64,000 nucleotides of DNA, from the NCBI GenBank assembly GCA_024500155.1, contig CM044880.1, positions 12,854,879-12,918,878 on the forward strand. The letters are read 5' to 3'. Source of the DNA: Chenopodium formosanum (Eukaryota; Streptophyta; Magnoliopsida; Caryophyllales; Amaranthaceae). Below the pieces are notes generated by a model that worked only from the letters and a program-made list of their open reading frames with translations, did not search any database and was not told the origin of the DNA. Below, in pieces: positions 46,659 through 61,300 of the stretch (position 1 is the stretch's first letter; each line of letters starts with the position of its first letter). Position numbers and translations under genes: made by a program.

Positions 46659-49600
46659 ATGTCAGTTCCTCGATCTATGGATAAGTCAAGTGCTCTTGAA
46701 TACATTAATCAGATGTTTCCTACAGGTAATTTATGTTGCTTTTCTTCTATTTACCTAAATTGGTTGATTTATATTAGGAATTTGAAGCTCCGTTGATTCG
46801 AGGCGTTGAAGTCGGAGTTTGATACATTTATCAGTGTTATTTTGAAAGGGATTGGTGAAATTGTAGTTCAGTATTTCTTATAATCTTGCATTTGTTTGAA
46901 TGATTGCTGATTATGTGTTAATATTGGTATATCAGAGGCGTCGTTATCTGGTGTTGAGCCTCTAATGCAAAAGATTCATGGTGAAATCCGTCGAGTGGAT
47001 GCTTCCATACTGGGAGCTGTTCGACAGCAGGTAAGATTTATTGGTCTTTGCATGATTTGCATTCTACAGTTTTGATGGAAGTATTGATGAATTTTTTGTT
47101 TATTTTTACTGGTATGAGTGGTATCTTCACTTTGGTTTCATTTTGTTGGATGGGAAACATTTTCGAGTGAAATGATGAATTTTGATGTGCGTGGTTTGTA
47201 AAGGGGTGGGAAGTAGTTGTACAAGTGGAGATATTCCCAAGGGTGGAAAACATTTTTACCTTTTGGTAGGAGTGCACGGCACATTTTCCTTTTCATTCCT
47301 GGGGCAATAATCCTCGTTTCCAAACTCACTCTCTGTAAACATTACTCTCATATTTTGGATTGGATGGTGATGTATAACTCTTTTTATTTTATTTTATTTT
47401 GTTGTAGAATGAGTTAGTTGTGATTTTGTTACATGAGGTTCTGTTGAGTTCATTTTCGTTTATAGAAGGTTGTCAAGGAGGTTGTGTGTAGGAAGGGTAT
47501 TATTGTTAATAGTCTTGATGAGAACCATGGGCGTTAAATTTTGGGAAAATAGTGTTCAGACGAGGAGACTGAAGACTGCAAAAGGTTGAAGAGTGTAGGA
47601 GGTTGAGTGCAGGAAGAGTATTCTTGTTTTTTATTTATTTATTTTTTGTTTTTTATTTTTATTTTGAGGGAAGAGTATTCTTGTTGAAAGGCTTGACGAG
47701 AGCCGTTTTGGGAAACTAGTGTTCAGACAAGTTGACTTAAGATTGCCCAAGGTTGGAGAGGGATGGACTGTTATTGATAAAGAGATAAAGAGAGCAATGC
47801 AGCTAGGTAAAAATGAATACCTTTAGATTATAAATTTAATATTCTAGACTAGATGGAATGATGGATTATTGATTTATGAGGTTGATCTTCAGCCACACAC
47901 AACTGGGTAGATCAAATGATGAACTGCATACAAGTTTAAAAGACTACTATTTGAATTTAAAGAAGTCCATTGCAGGCTTCTTTCTATCAGGCTTGGTGTG
48001 GTTTTGTTAAAGTTGGCATATTTTAATATGTTAATTAGTTTAGGGTGCATAATTGATGTGCATGACCTTGTAACGGGCTAGAGTGAAAATGAAGTTATGT
48101 GAAAGAAGAGTGGGGGAAGTTTAGACCAAGCAATCAACTTTTAGTAAAATTTTGAATAAATATTTTTCTTATGAAGGGTACATGCCTTATTGAAGTTCGT
48201 AGGATTTATTGCAGGGTTGAAATCTTGGTTGATGTCACAATAATGATTGTGAAACCATTTACAGGCAATGCAAATGGCTTGCGGCCATCGTGCCTAATAA
48301 TATGTCACAGTATGCTTCAAAATTACCCTAGATTTAACATCGTGATATATTTTAAGATAGAAGACTGTCCTTGCAAAATGAGTTGGAAAAGTGGTTGGGC
48401 TACTAGACAGATCCTTCACACATTGGTGTAAGAATTTGATATTGAATATGGCTCATGTAGTCATTATTTATATTTTTTTTTTTCATCACAATTTTCCTTT
48501 TAAAATCATTTTGGGGGTGCAAAAAATGTTTCTTGTTGTTCCTCATCCTCATCGATGTCAATTATGCTGGTAGCCTGGCATATCTTTGCCCAGTATGCAC
48601 TTAATGTTTTATTTTATTTAATTTACTTTTTTTTGGGTAAAAGTAAATATTCCCTCCGTTCCATTATTAAGTGTCGTTTCTTAAATTTCATAGTTTTTAA
48701 TGCAAATGAAGGAAGTATAAAAAGCATGTGTGATTATGTGAAGAGTATCGGGAATAATTATATAGAGTACAATATTTTGTTTTCTAGTGGAGACAATAAT
48801 GAGAAAGCATGTGTGAAGGGTATTTAGGGAAGTTTAGTATGTTAAAAAGTATAAAGTGGGGGTATGTAGGTAATTATACATAAAAAGGCACTTAATTTTG
48901 GGATACCCAATAAGGAAAACAGGCACTTAATAATGGGACAGAGGCAGTAAATCCAAAATGAGACTATAGGAAATGGGGGATGATTGTGGCTGTCAGTTGA
49001 CTTTTTATAAACTGGAAAAGAAATGGGTTTCTTCAGATGATAAAACTAGGAGATAGGGTGAAAAGCAATAGATTTTGGAATAAGGATATCTTTTAAGATT
49101 ATCGATGATGAATGAATGCTGGAATCTGGATGCCAATTACTTCCATGTCTTCATGTGTATTTTCTGTTAGCTTGTTCTCTGTCTTGCTTCTTGATCAGAT
49201 GTTATGCTCTGGCATGGGTTAAATTGTTTTCAGTCTTGATGATTATATTTCTATCAGAAACATTCTCCCATTCCTCCTTCAAATTATCACTAAAACATTA
49301 TTTTTGACATGGTAGTTTGACTCTATGAAAAAGCATAAAAAAAATGGAAAATGCTACACATAGCCCTTAGGCTACTTATAAGCATTAAAAATACTCTTGA
49401 AAACTGTTTAAATTTAGAAAATCATGACAAATTCACACTAATTACACTGATCTACGAGTGTTTTTGTCATGAATACCTAATTTTATACATTTCCAAGAGT
49501 GTTTTTAATGTTTATATATAGCCCTAAGGGCTATGTATAGCATTACCCAAAAAAAATTAGATGTGGAATTTATTGATATGGGCTTTTCCAGAAGGCATTT

Positions 49601-52338
49601 GGTGAGATAGTGACTGGTGCAAAACTGCAGTAAGATTAAGGGTTTCATGAGGTGAAGTGAAAAAACCTAAGAAGAAGTATTGAGCTGATGTAAGCAGGCT
49701 AGACTTTGCTCATATACAACTCATGAGGAAATGACCTTAATCTGAAACCAAAGAACTCAAGAATTTATGTGCCGTTTCTCAAGTAGGGTGCCTTTTTTAG
49801 TTCTTGAACAGTTGAACCTATGTATTTTGGAATCTTGTGTTTACCTTTCGAGATTTAAATTGTGGCCTTCTTATTATAGACCTGATTTCCCTCTTTATGC
49901 AGCCTCTTTCTATTTTTGGTTGTTGGTTTCAGCAAAGCTTGATTATAATTTCTGTACTAGTAGTGTTCTAGTGTTTGAATTTTGTGTTGGAAAATGTTAC
50001 CTGGAGAGGAGTATTAATGGCATGGTCCTGGACCAAGGTTTACTAAGTTATCAGGAGGGTACTAATTATTGTGAGAGGTGGGAGCACTGGTTCAGGACCA
50101 TGAAATAAGCTGTTACAACTTTTCTACTTGCATCGAATCTTCCACTCACTAGGGTGAAGCTGTGTGTTTTTGAACTCTTAATTTTTGATTGCTAACTTCC
50201 TGTAGTTTAGAGTAATTCAGGTACCAAGGCCAAAGAAGATCTTGCTGCTGCTACGCGTGCAGTGCAGGTTTGTGCTCCCAATATGGACTCATATTACTTG
50301 ACTTTTTACTTGATATATAATGACTGATTGGCTCTAATTCTCTTCTGGATGATTATCCGGAATTGATTGTATCCTATATTCTGTTCCACTAATTGATTGT
50401 TCTGATTGGATTAATTGATTGATCAATTTTTCAACAGGAACTCATGTACAAGATACGGGAGATAAAAAATAAGGCTGAGCAAAGTGAGACAATGGTTCAG
50501 GAAATTTGTCGTGACATAAAGAAGCTCGATTTTGCAAAGAAGCACATAACAACTACTATTACAGCACTTCATCGTCTTACCATGTTAGGTTGGTTTTTTG
50601 TTTCCTTTTTATTTTCATTGATCTTAGCGTCTCACACATTCAGCATCCAGGACCATTAACTATCTGGTCTTTGCTCTAGGGAAAAATAAAAAACAGATTT
50701 ATTGCTTTCTTTTTGTATTGTTTTTTTGTCCAATTGAAGATCATACAAAGACAATGTACTACCACAAGAAAAATTCATGAAAAGTATTTTCCACCTTCAC
50801 ACTAGTCCAAGAATCAAATTTAAAACTATAACGATTGTATAATATGTCAAAGATCAAGAGCCTGCCATGATACTATCAATCACATATCATATAATTCTAA
50901 CTTTCATTAGTTTTATGTTATGTTGAGATGATTTACTAGTTTTATATCTGTTAGCTGCTACTCTTTGAAATGCAGGATTCATGTTTTATTAATCTTTATG
51001 TTTTCCATTGTTGTCGTAATACATGAACAATATAATGAACAAACAAGAGCTCCTAGTACTTTTGCTCTAGTATTCTTATTAGATTCAACATATTTGTTGT
51101 TGCAATGTTTAACTCATATTTTTTTTTTCAGACTACGCTGTATTAATTTGTTTGAATTATGGACCTTTGTTTTTCCTTTTGAATCAAACATGTGTACATA
51201 GCAATTTTTTCTATTATATACTTCGTATTGTTCTTCTTACATGGCATATCCGCATATGTTGTTAGTGCACACATTTGTGGAGGAACTTTCATATCTTCTA
51301 AAAGTTCTAAGTCCTTAAAATAAATTGATCCCATATATTAAGACAGCTAGGCTTCTATATTTTTATTTGGATAGTCTGAAGACTATAGATTCTGACCTCC
51401 ATAAACTTGCCAATTGCTACACATGTTTTGCTGTTTTCTGGGATGTCATGATTTATGACTTCATTCTCTGTTTCTCTCTTATAGCTCTAACAAAGGTATA
51501 ATTGCCTTAATATCCAATTTATGTAGTTGATGTAGAATATTTGTATAATATCGCATGGTATTCAGTCAATCAGAGAATGAAAACATGCTAACATAATGCT
51601 TTTTAAATGCTTTGGCAGTATCTGCTGTTGAGCAACTTCAAGTGATGGCTTCAAAAAGACAATATAAGGAGGCAGCTGCTCAATTGGAGGTACCAAGCTG
51701 CCAGTGGGCAAGCGTTTTTCTTCTATTTAGGAGGTCAATAATTTTTTAAGCTTTTACATTGTTTTTCCCTATCTCTTTGGAGGATCCACGGTTCTTCCCA
51801 CCCGTACATACATTCCTTGTACCAGTATATATTTTGGCTTTAGATTTACTATTTGACCTGAATGATGGAAAATATATAATTTCTTTTTAATTTGGCTGTA
51901 TTGTAAGCAGATGAATCTTCTCTGTATAGTCTGAACATATTATGTGGTTTTTCTATTGTACGTCACTTATTGTTTGAAGACTCCCAATGTTGCTGAAGGA
52001 TATACATGCTTTAATGGCATAACTTGCCTCTAATAACACAAATTTTAAGTGATTTTTTATGGTCATGAGGTGTTTGAAATTTGAATCAACGTTTCTCTCT
52101 TGTTCCTTGTCTTATAGATTCCTTGTTTTTTGTTTGATCTTTTATTCCTGGTCCCACACATTCCTTGTCTTAGTGTGGATGATGTTGTTTCTTGATTTGT
52201 TTCAGGCAGTAAATCAGTTATGCAGTCATTTTGAAGCCTATAGGGATGTCCCTAAAATAACAGAATTGCGTGAGAAGTTCAAGAATATTAAACAAATCTT
52301 GAAGTCTCATGTTTTTTCTGACTTCTCAAGGTACTGCT

Positions 52339-52371
<33 letters not shown>

Positions 52372-54460
52372 CCTTTTCCCCCTTTTTTCATTATATGTGG
52401 AGTTGGGCTATAATTGATTTGGGAGGTGATAAGGGAAAGAGACTGGTTGCTATCTTTGTATAATATGAAGTCCTTCAAAATAATGTGTTGTACACATTGA
52501 TCATGTAAATAAATCCTTATGTGGATGTAGATATATCTGCCTAGATAGAAATTTTACTTTAGTTTGACTATGGAATATGGATTTTATATTTATTTTTTGG
52601 AGAACATGTAAATTTGAACTCTGAGAATGCTTATTACTTGAATTTGTAAGATGAGAAAATTCTCAACTTTTAATGAGGGATGGGTGATGGTTTGCAAAAT
52701 CTCAACTCATGTTGAAGCTGTAAGAATTGGTTTTCATTGATGTTGGTTCATTGTATATTATTTTTGTATATTCTATATATTATCTCATTTGATTATTGTT
52801 TCTTGCAATTTCAGCCTGGGTACTGGGAAAGAGACAGAAGAAACTAATTTACTGCAGCAGCTATCAGATGCTTGTTTGGTGGTTGATGCATTGGAGCCTT
52901 CTGTACGAGAAGAACTTGTTAAAATATTCTGTAACAGGGAACTTACTTCCTATAGACAAATTTTCGAAGGAGCTGGTAAGTATCTTTCTTTACTGCTCCT
53001 TGTGTGATCCGCTGCCAAACGCATTCCAATCCCGTTTGATACAACCCTTTGCATCAATAAAATGATTTGCTCTTTGATTTCTGTAAAAATTGTCTTAAAT
53101 ATTTCTTATTTCTATTTATATATGTTTTTTAAATTAGAACTTGCAAAGTTGGATAAAACGGAAAGGAGATATGCTTGGATCAAGCGTCGGTTGAGAACAA
53201 ATGAGGAGATATGGAAAATTTTCCCTTCTTCATGGCATGTCCCTTATTTACTATGCATCCAATTCTGCAAGCTCACAAGGTCAGTGATGTACTCTCTTTT
53301 GGCCTCTTCCTTAAAATTTTGAACTCTATACATTCAGTATAATTATTATTTATTCTAGCCAGTGTTGCATGTGCTTTTAATTATCACTAATATCTGTATG
53401 GTCTTCTTATTTGGGAAACATATGGGTGGACGGATTGACAACATCTCTAGCTTTGCCTGCTGGCATGCTTCATGTAGTGGATTTTGATAGTAATTGATTG
53501 CTTGACATTCTTCCTTTTCATTTGGACATGTTGTTCTCCTTCGATAAGATGCTGTTGAGCATCAAATGTTTAGTTTGATATATGATTCAATTCCAATAAG
53601 ATTAGGCATTGGCTTCTATCTTTTATTTGCTAGTCCACTTATGGACTTACCTCATCGTCAACATATATATAAAAAAGAAAACTTTCATGCATGCTTATCC
53701 TATATTTATCTTGTAAAGTGATATTGTTTTTCTTTACATTTTTTGCTACAGAACACAACTTGAGGAAATACTTGATAACATGAAGGAGAAACCAGATGTG
53801 GGGACACTGCTGCTGGTAAGGGGTGGATGCTCGATGATTTTCTATTACCTAAATTATTTCTGTATTCTGAAGTGGTCTTGTTTCTTATTACCTCTAATTT
53901 TGTTCCTACTACTGACTACTTAATAGCAATAGAAATCTTTTGATATTCCCTGGCAATACAGCTTAGCAACACTGAATTTGGAGATTGATCTGCATGCCTA
54001 TCTTGGGTTGCTTAAGGACAATATGACTATGCTCATATGAGTCATACACTCCTTTACCTCATAAAAAATATGAAAAATTATCTAAACCGCAAAATGAAGT
54101 TCAGAGGGGTTTTGTTGGCAAAAAAATTAATTTTTAAAGGGGAAAAGCTCTAGCTAAGTGTTATTCACTTACAAAACCAAGCAATAGCTGACTTAGGTCT
54201 AACCCAAATCTATACAAATGACAAATATTCTGTACAATGACGCACAATAAAAAGTGGGGAAATACGATCTCCTTGTCTAAGACAGTAAGACTTTATTTTA
54301 TCCCTGGAAGAAACTATAGAAGAAACTATAAGAGAACCATCGAGGCCAATAAAAAAGGAAGGAAATCCATTTAATCGAATTAGGAGGAAGGCTGTAAAAC
54401 ATTTAACTTTTAATAGAGAAAGCATTCCTCAAATTTACTTTCACAGGTTATCCGGAAGGA

Positions 54461-54506
<46 letters not shown>

Positions 54507-57500
54507 AAAAAATAAAATAAAATTACCATAACTCTTTAGACATCTTGACAAATAACTCTGCTCACATAATGCCTCTAACAAAAGCATCTTGATCCAAGGA
54601 GATGATGTTTAAAAGCACCAATTTCAATCTACTCAACAATTTGAAAATACATTTTTGGATAATAGAATAACATGAGACAGGCATGTAGTCCTAAACACAA
54701 TCAGTATGCTGGACTTTGTAATGAAATTCACAGAAGTGACAGTTATTGCTTTTAACAGCTTCCTAGTTTAAGTATCTTAAAAACTATGTTCTTATTAATG
54801 GAGAAGATCTCTTAATAGTTAATACCCTTCTTTGTGAAAGCAATAAGCAAGACAGATTGGATGTCATAATTGATTATGTAGCCTCTTCTCTCTTCATCCT
54901 TTCCAACCACTCAACATGCTATCGCAGAAAACATCAGTTACCTTATTGGGATCAGACACTATTTATTCACCACTATGTGCTACCCAGCCCTGAATTAATA
55001 GTTTTCATATTCTTTATTACTCTAATGCTTTCATAAAAGAATATAATACATAAATCTCCGTCTTGAAACCCATGTTAACCTTCAAATATCTTTGTAAAGC
55101 TTCAAACTCAGTGGAATCTGTGGACCAGCTTAGAAATCATTGGAAAAATTGTGGAATATAAAAAACGATATCTGCAAAATCTATATTAGAATGTCCTCAT
55201 TCAACTTTTTCAGAACAGGCTTTGACCCATGAGCTTAGTAAAATGTCTATACATTGGAGCATATTAAATAGGATTTCTAACTGATTCTAATAACATCAAG
55301 GTTGGATCTTCACCCTCTATCTGTCACAAAATAATGTATTTGGGAACCTTTTAGTATGTCATGTACAGTTACAGAAGCTTATGGGATGTGAGTTCCCTTA
55401 TGCCCTTGGTTTTCTGTCAATATGGTATGATTTTGGGAGAATTTCAAATGGCTGAAAGCCTGAAAGCTTGAAGTTCTGTCTACTTCAAAGCTAATATTCT
55501 CCTGAGATTTTTATATTCTATACTGTATCTTAATTACTTATGTTTTGTTGCACATTGCTGCCTTTTCTGTTGCTTAATTGGCTTTTGTAAAATTTGATAG
55601 GCACTTCAGCGAACTTTGGAATTTGAAGAAGAACTGGCAGAGAAATTTGGAGGAAGTTCACCAGCTAAAGAGACCAATCATGACACTGATGATGTAGAAA
55701 GAGGGCCCAATTTCAGTCAAGCTGTATCAGATATCAAAAAGAAATATGAAAAGAAGCTCGCTGCTAATCAAGGCAGTGGAACTGATGTATGTATTCGGAT
55801 ATAGCTTGTTACTTATTAAAAAAAAAAAAAAACATTCCTGATTTGCTGTCATTGTCTTTTGGACTTGTTATTACAGGAAACTGACGGTCTTAAAGAATTT
55901 TCTGTGCCTGGAGCTGGGGTAAACCTTTTCAACTTCTCCTTTTCATTGTTTTTGACAAAAAAGTTTAGACCAAGCTTAACTGCCCTTTTTGTGCATTAGT
56001 TCAGAAACTTTAGCACTCACCTATTATTGTAATTCAGTATTTTATCTTTTTAAGTTATTGCATTCTATTATGGGGGAGCTATTGTTAGGATTTGTGGGTA
56101 GATGCACCTATATCTGAATCAATTATACTTTTTATTTGGTTTTTGATGCCTTAAATTGTTTATATTGGCTGTTCTGTTTACTGGTCGAACAAGAAAAATT
56201 ATCAAGTGAACCACTAATACTAATAATAATTATACTAATTATTACTCTAACTTTACTCTTGTGCTTGGCATGAAGATGAAAAGTAGTAACAAATGTTGTA
56301 TAAAATACATGGAATTTGGTAGAAAGAGAAAAGGGGTCACACAAAAGTAGTAACAAACATTTATTACAATACAACCAAACTATATACCCCCTCTAAGCAA
56401 AGTGTAAGAGTTAGTGTGTGGAAAGGTGTAACTATTGTGGGGTAAAAGGGGTAGGATGGTAAAGGGGGTAGGCTTAAAATAGAATAAAGCAAAGCAAGTA
56501 GAACAAAAAAGAACGGGATAAAATGGGAAGTGAGTAGAACAAAAAAGAATGGGATGAGTATAAATTTAATTTCTTATTTTGCTCCTATTCATAATTTTAA
56601 CTTCTACAATTTTGGCCTTGATTGAAATTAGGGTAACTTAACTCCTCAATTGATGAATTTGCAGTTCAATTTCCGTGGAATCATCTCATCTTGCTTTGAA
56701 CCTCATCTAAACGTGTATGTTGAATTGGAAGAAAAAACACTGATGGATCATCTGGAGAAACTTGTTCAGGTAGTCTATTTATATTCATGCCTTCCATTTC
56801 CCTTCCAGTCTTCCACACCCCTGTATATGTTGAAACTTGAAATGAAATGCTATTTATGTTCCTGTGGACACTGTAGGAAGAAACTTGGGATACCGAAGAA
56901 GGAAGTCAGACAAATATCTTATCCAGTAGCATGCAGGTACATATAAGTTCTTTGTTCATATACATTCTTGTGAACTTGTTTATGTCAATTGGAATCATTT
57001 GATAAATTGTATTTAACTGACTCAATAACGGTTACACATAATACTTATTGTAAAGTAAAAATTTAAAACAAAATTTTTGTTATCATAACATCTAACCACT
57101 TCCCGCTCTTTAGGGCTGATTCTTTGGGCTGTGTCAATGTAATGCTGTTTAAGATTGAGTTTGAGAACACAATTCACTGCCTAATTTTATTAAAATACGC
57201 CAACCACTCATACGTATTAATCTGTCTTTTTCGGATTGCAATCCATGGGGAGATTAGCGAATTAGGGAACACTTTTTTAGGGTAACGAATGTGTGTGTCA
57301 GTGTGTGTGTGTGTTTTAATATTATTTTTGTACATCTTTAAAACAGTCTTGTTGATCAAGGCTAGTTAACATATACAATTGGCAGTTAATGATTTGCATT
57401 TTAAAATGAGTTAATGTCAACTTTGTCAACATGCAACTAGTAGTTAATGGTATTAATTTTACAATGCGGAGTACTAATTACTTTTAGTCTTTAGTGATTT

Positions 57501-58257
57501 TCCTAAGCAAAAATGATATTCTAAGTTTCCAAACTTTTGTACCATTTGTTCTATTTAGGCTCTCCTTTCCTTAACTTATTTTGCAAAATGAAACATGAAA
57601 AGAATAAAATAAAAATAAAATTGAACATAACCTTCTTTGCTGAATAAACTTGTTTTTACTTGCTAAAAATTCATTTATTTAGTCGAGGAGAACCGAAAAA
57701 TAGTCATCATTAGTGGTTGAACTTAATCTTGTTTGTGTTTTACTTAAAAGTATTCAACCTTTTGTAATAAAAGTATTAAGCAACAATTTTGCAATGTAAT
57801 GAATTTAACTTTAGTTATTGCACGTGACTACTTAAATATTACCTCAGTTCCTAAATGATGGTTGCAGTTACAACTTGTAACAGAAACCAATAAGAATAGG
57901 ATAGAGACATAGAGTGAGTATTAAAAGTGGGCGTTGTGTAAGAAAATGAGAGAGTGTTATAAATGAGGTTTATATAAAAATACTAAGAAAGAGAGTGAAG
58001 TGAGGTATTTGTAGAATTTTTTTGCTACAATATAAAAGCAAAAGTGTAACGAACAAACAAGAACGGATGAGAGTACAAAACGTAACCAAAAAAAAGGAAC
58101 AAAGGATTTTTGTACAAGACTGAAGTTGTTTCAGGGGTCTTTTTTGTTTTTAATGGCATCCAAGGAATTTTTCTTTTCTTTTTCTTTGTTGTGTAATCTT
58201 TTAATCTTTTTTGGTTCCACTTTACTTATTTTAGCTTTATTAATTCATGTTTTTATT

Positions 58258-58314
<57 letters not shown>

Positions 58315-58315
58315 G

Positions 58316-58356
<41 letters not shown>

Positions 58357-61300
58357 TTTTTTTTTTTTATGTTAACTACTTCAGCTTTGTTGTGATATCT
58401 AGGTCTTTCTGATAATCAGACGAAGCTTGAAGAGATGCAGTGCTTTGACAAAGAATCAGACATTATTTAATCTGTTTAAGGTGCCTTTCTTCACTTATCA
58501 CTGAAGAGAAGGGATGTCTTGCCATGCTTTACACCTGTTTTCTTTTTGTGAAGGCTTTTGTCTATCAAAGAGATATACATGGTTATGCTGTGCCATAGTA
58601 AAATAAAATTTATGATTAGGGGATTGATTAATAATGAACGAGCCTAAGTTAGGCTTAATGCAGCTTGGCTTAAAACAGACCCTTAGATTGTCGAGGAAAC
58701 AGACCCTTGGCTTGTCGTGGTCAAAAGAAAAAAAAAAAAAATGTACACCCTCTCAGCGTGTAGCTTGATTTGAGTTAAAGTTTAAAAACTGAAGCCAAGT
58801 AAAGACTACTTTTGGCTCAGCATTCTTGTTGATATGTTTTTGAAGATACGGTGTGAGATCCTTTTGAAGCATTTCATCTGAAATCTAAACTATTACTCAT
58901 GAGTCTTGTATTGTAAATCATTAATTCTACGTTATGTGTGTCTATCAGAATTTCAGAAATTTATATGTATTAATGTATATGATGAAATACGAGTGTCTAA
59001 TTTTGCTTTCTTATTTTTGTTGGCTATTGGAAATTTCTATGGGTTGTGGGCAGAGATTTAAATTGCAGGAGAGTGGAATAATTAAACAAGCTGGGGTTAA
59101 CTATTGATAATGTGTACTGTCTTGTGCCCTGTTGACTTGTGGCTTTTTGTTCATCTTGATATTGGTATTTTGAATTTTTATATATGTGTTGTGATCATCA
59201 AGTTGATGCACACAACTAACAATTTTCTATAGTATTATTGTAGATACTCGTTTCTCTTGGCTTCGAGATGATTATATAATTGCTTTGTTAATATTAAGAG
59301 TTTTAATCATTATTAATTATTTAAAAATGTCTTTCTGCTTTCTCTTACTAGGTGTTTCAAAAAATTCTTAAAGCTTATGCAACAAAGTTGTTTGCCAGAC
59401 TGCCAAAGGGCGGGACAGGAATTGTGGCTGCGGCCACTGGAACAGATGGACAAATTAAGGTCTGATCCTGTTTTTTTTTTCAACTTCTTGTTCTGGATTA
59501 ATTTTTTTTTTTTCCATCGCAGCTGACTATAATTTTATTTATTTGGCTTTTCCGTGCTTTCTTCCACTTTTCAAACAGACATCTGAAAAAGATGAAAGGA
59601 TGATCTGCTATATAGTGAACACTGCTGAATACTGTCATAAAACGGTGAGTTCGCTTCAGCCAACCTTTGGGTGTTCATGGGTTGATATCTTGAATTTTCA
59701 TGCCTGACAGAAGCTGTTGTCACTAATAATTTTGCTGCCTTTCTATAATATCTTTACTGTCAAAAGCTGTTAAGTTAGATACTTAGAAACTGATTAAAGA
59801 GTTGTGCAATGCCTTGACTTCTGTTCAATCTGGTTACACTGTTTTCACAAAGAGAGCCAAATCAGTGAGCTATCTTGTCCAAATTATGATTGAATCTAAG
59901 TTCATAATGAGCGTTTGATTAACAGCTTAAGGCTCCATCTCTTGGTTTACATTTATGAATATTGTTGCCGTCAGTTCTTTTACTATCTTCTGCTAAGTTT
60001 AAGTGGTCACCTTAGGAGGATGTTGGTGATCCACTTGATAGTAGATTAAAACATGCTTTGTTAATAAAGACTTTGTGAATGAAGGACTTTGGTGATCCTA
60101 GTGTTAATACTGCTACATTCAAATGTAGTGTTAATAAAATAAAATCTTTTGTTTACGGTATCATAAAGGAGAGTAATTGTTCATGTTTGGCAGAGAAAGG
60201 CTTCTCCTTTTCAAGACTTGAATTCATTTTATTGTCTAAGAGTCCGAATTTATGCTTTTGTATGAGGACAGACCTTGACAGTTTTAATTAGTTGTTTCTG
60301 CTCAATATACCTTCATTCTCTCTTCACTAGTGACATTTTTAATTAGTTATTTCTGCTCAATATACCTTCTTTCTCTCTGCATTAGTGACCTTTTTTTATT
60401 AGTTGTTTCTGCTCAATATACTTCATGTTCATGATTGAAGTCTGTAGTTATCAGCTCCAAACTGCATTTAGAAGTCTCAAGATATGATATTTAAATGTAT
60501 TTAAGACTACAAGTAGAATATCTTGGACCACAATATAATAGTTAAGAAATTTCCTTGTGATATCTAGATAGTCTAATCTGTTTCTTTTTTGTTGTTAGTC
60601 AGGTGAATTGGCTGAAAATATAGCTAAGGTTATTGAACCCGTATTTGCAGATAAAGTTGATATGTCAGAAGTACAGGTAAATTTGTATACTGATGATTGT
60701 TAAATTAGTTGCAAGACTTCTCCTAGTCATATCTTTAATAATATGCAATCACGCAGGACGAATATTCAGCAGTAATTACAAAATCATTGATAACACTGGT
60801 GCAAGGTTTGGAAACTAAATTTGATATTGAAATGGCTTCTATGACACGTGTTTTATGGGCGACTCTTGAAAGTGTTGGCGACCAATCAGAGTAATATTTA
60901 GTTCCTTTTGGTTTGTAAATTGTTGTTTTTGGCTTTTTGTTGTGAATCCAACATGTAATGTGCATCCTTTTCATGCAGGTATGTTAATGGAATAAATACA
61001 ATAATTACAAGCAGTATACCTATACTCGGGACACTTCTGTCTCCAATTTACTTCCAGTTTTTCTTGGACAAGGTATATGAAGGAGATTAATTTTGTCTGC
61101 TTGTTTCTATTTTCTAATTTGTTCATCTATTTTTGGTTTTTCATGAGCATTTTCCTGCATAACTTGCTTGTGCTAATGTTAGTCAAGTAAGGACCCTGTT
61201 TTTCTTTTTCGCTCCGAAATTTTTGTTGTCAATAAGTTCTTGGATGGTTGAACTCAAGAAGGTGACTGTTAACCTCCTAATAGTTTGCAATTTCAAGAAT

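Noticed and set aside
47038..47417. Open frames on both strands in VPS53 intron 2
   Set aside because: They lie between confirmed exons and have no motif.
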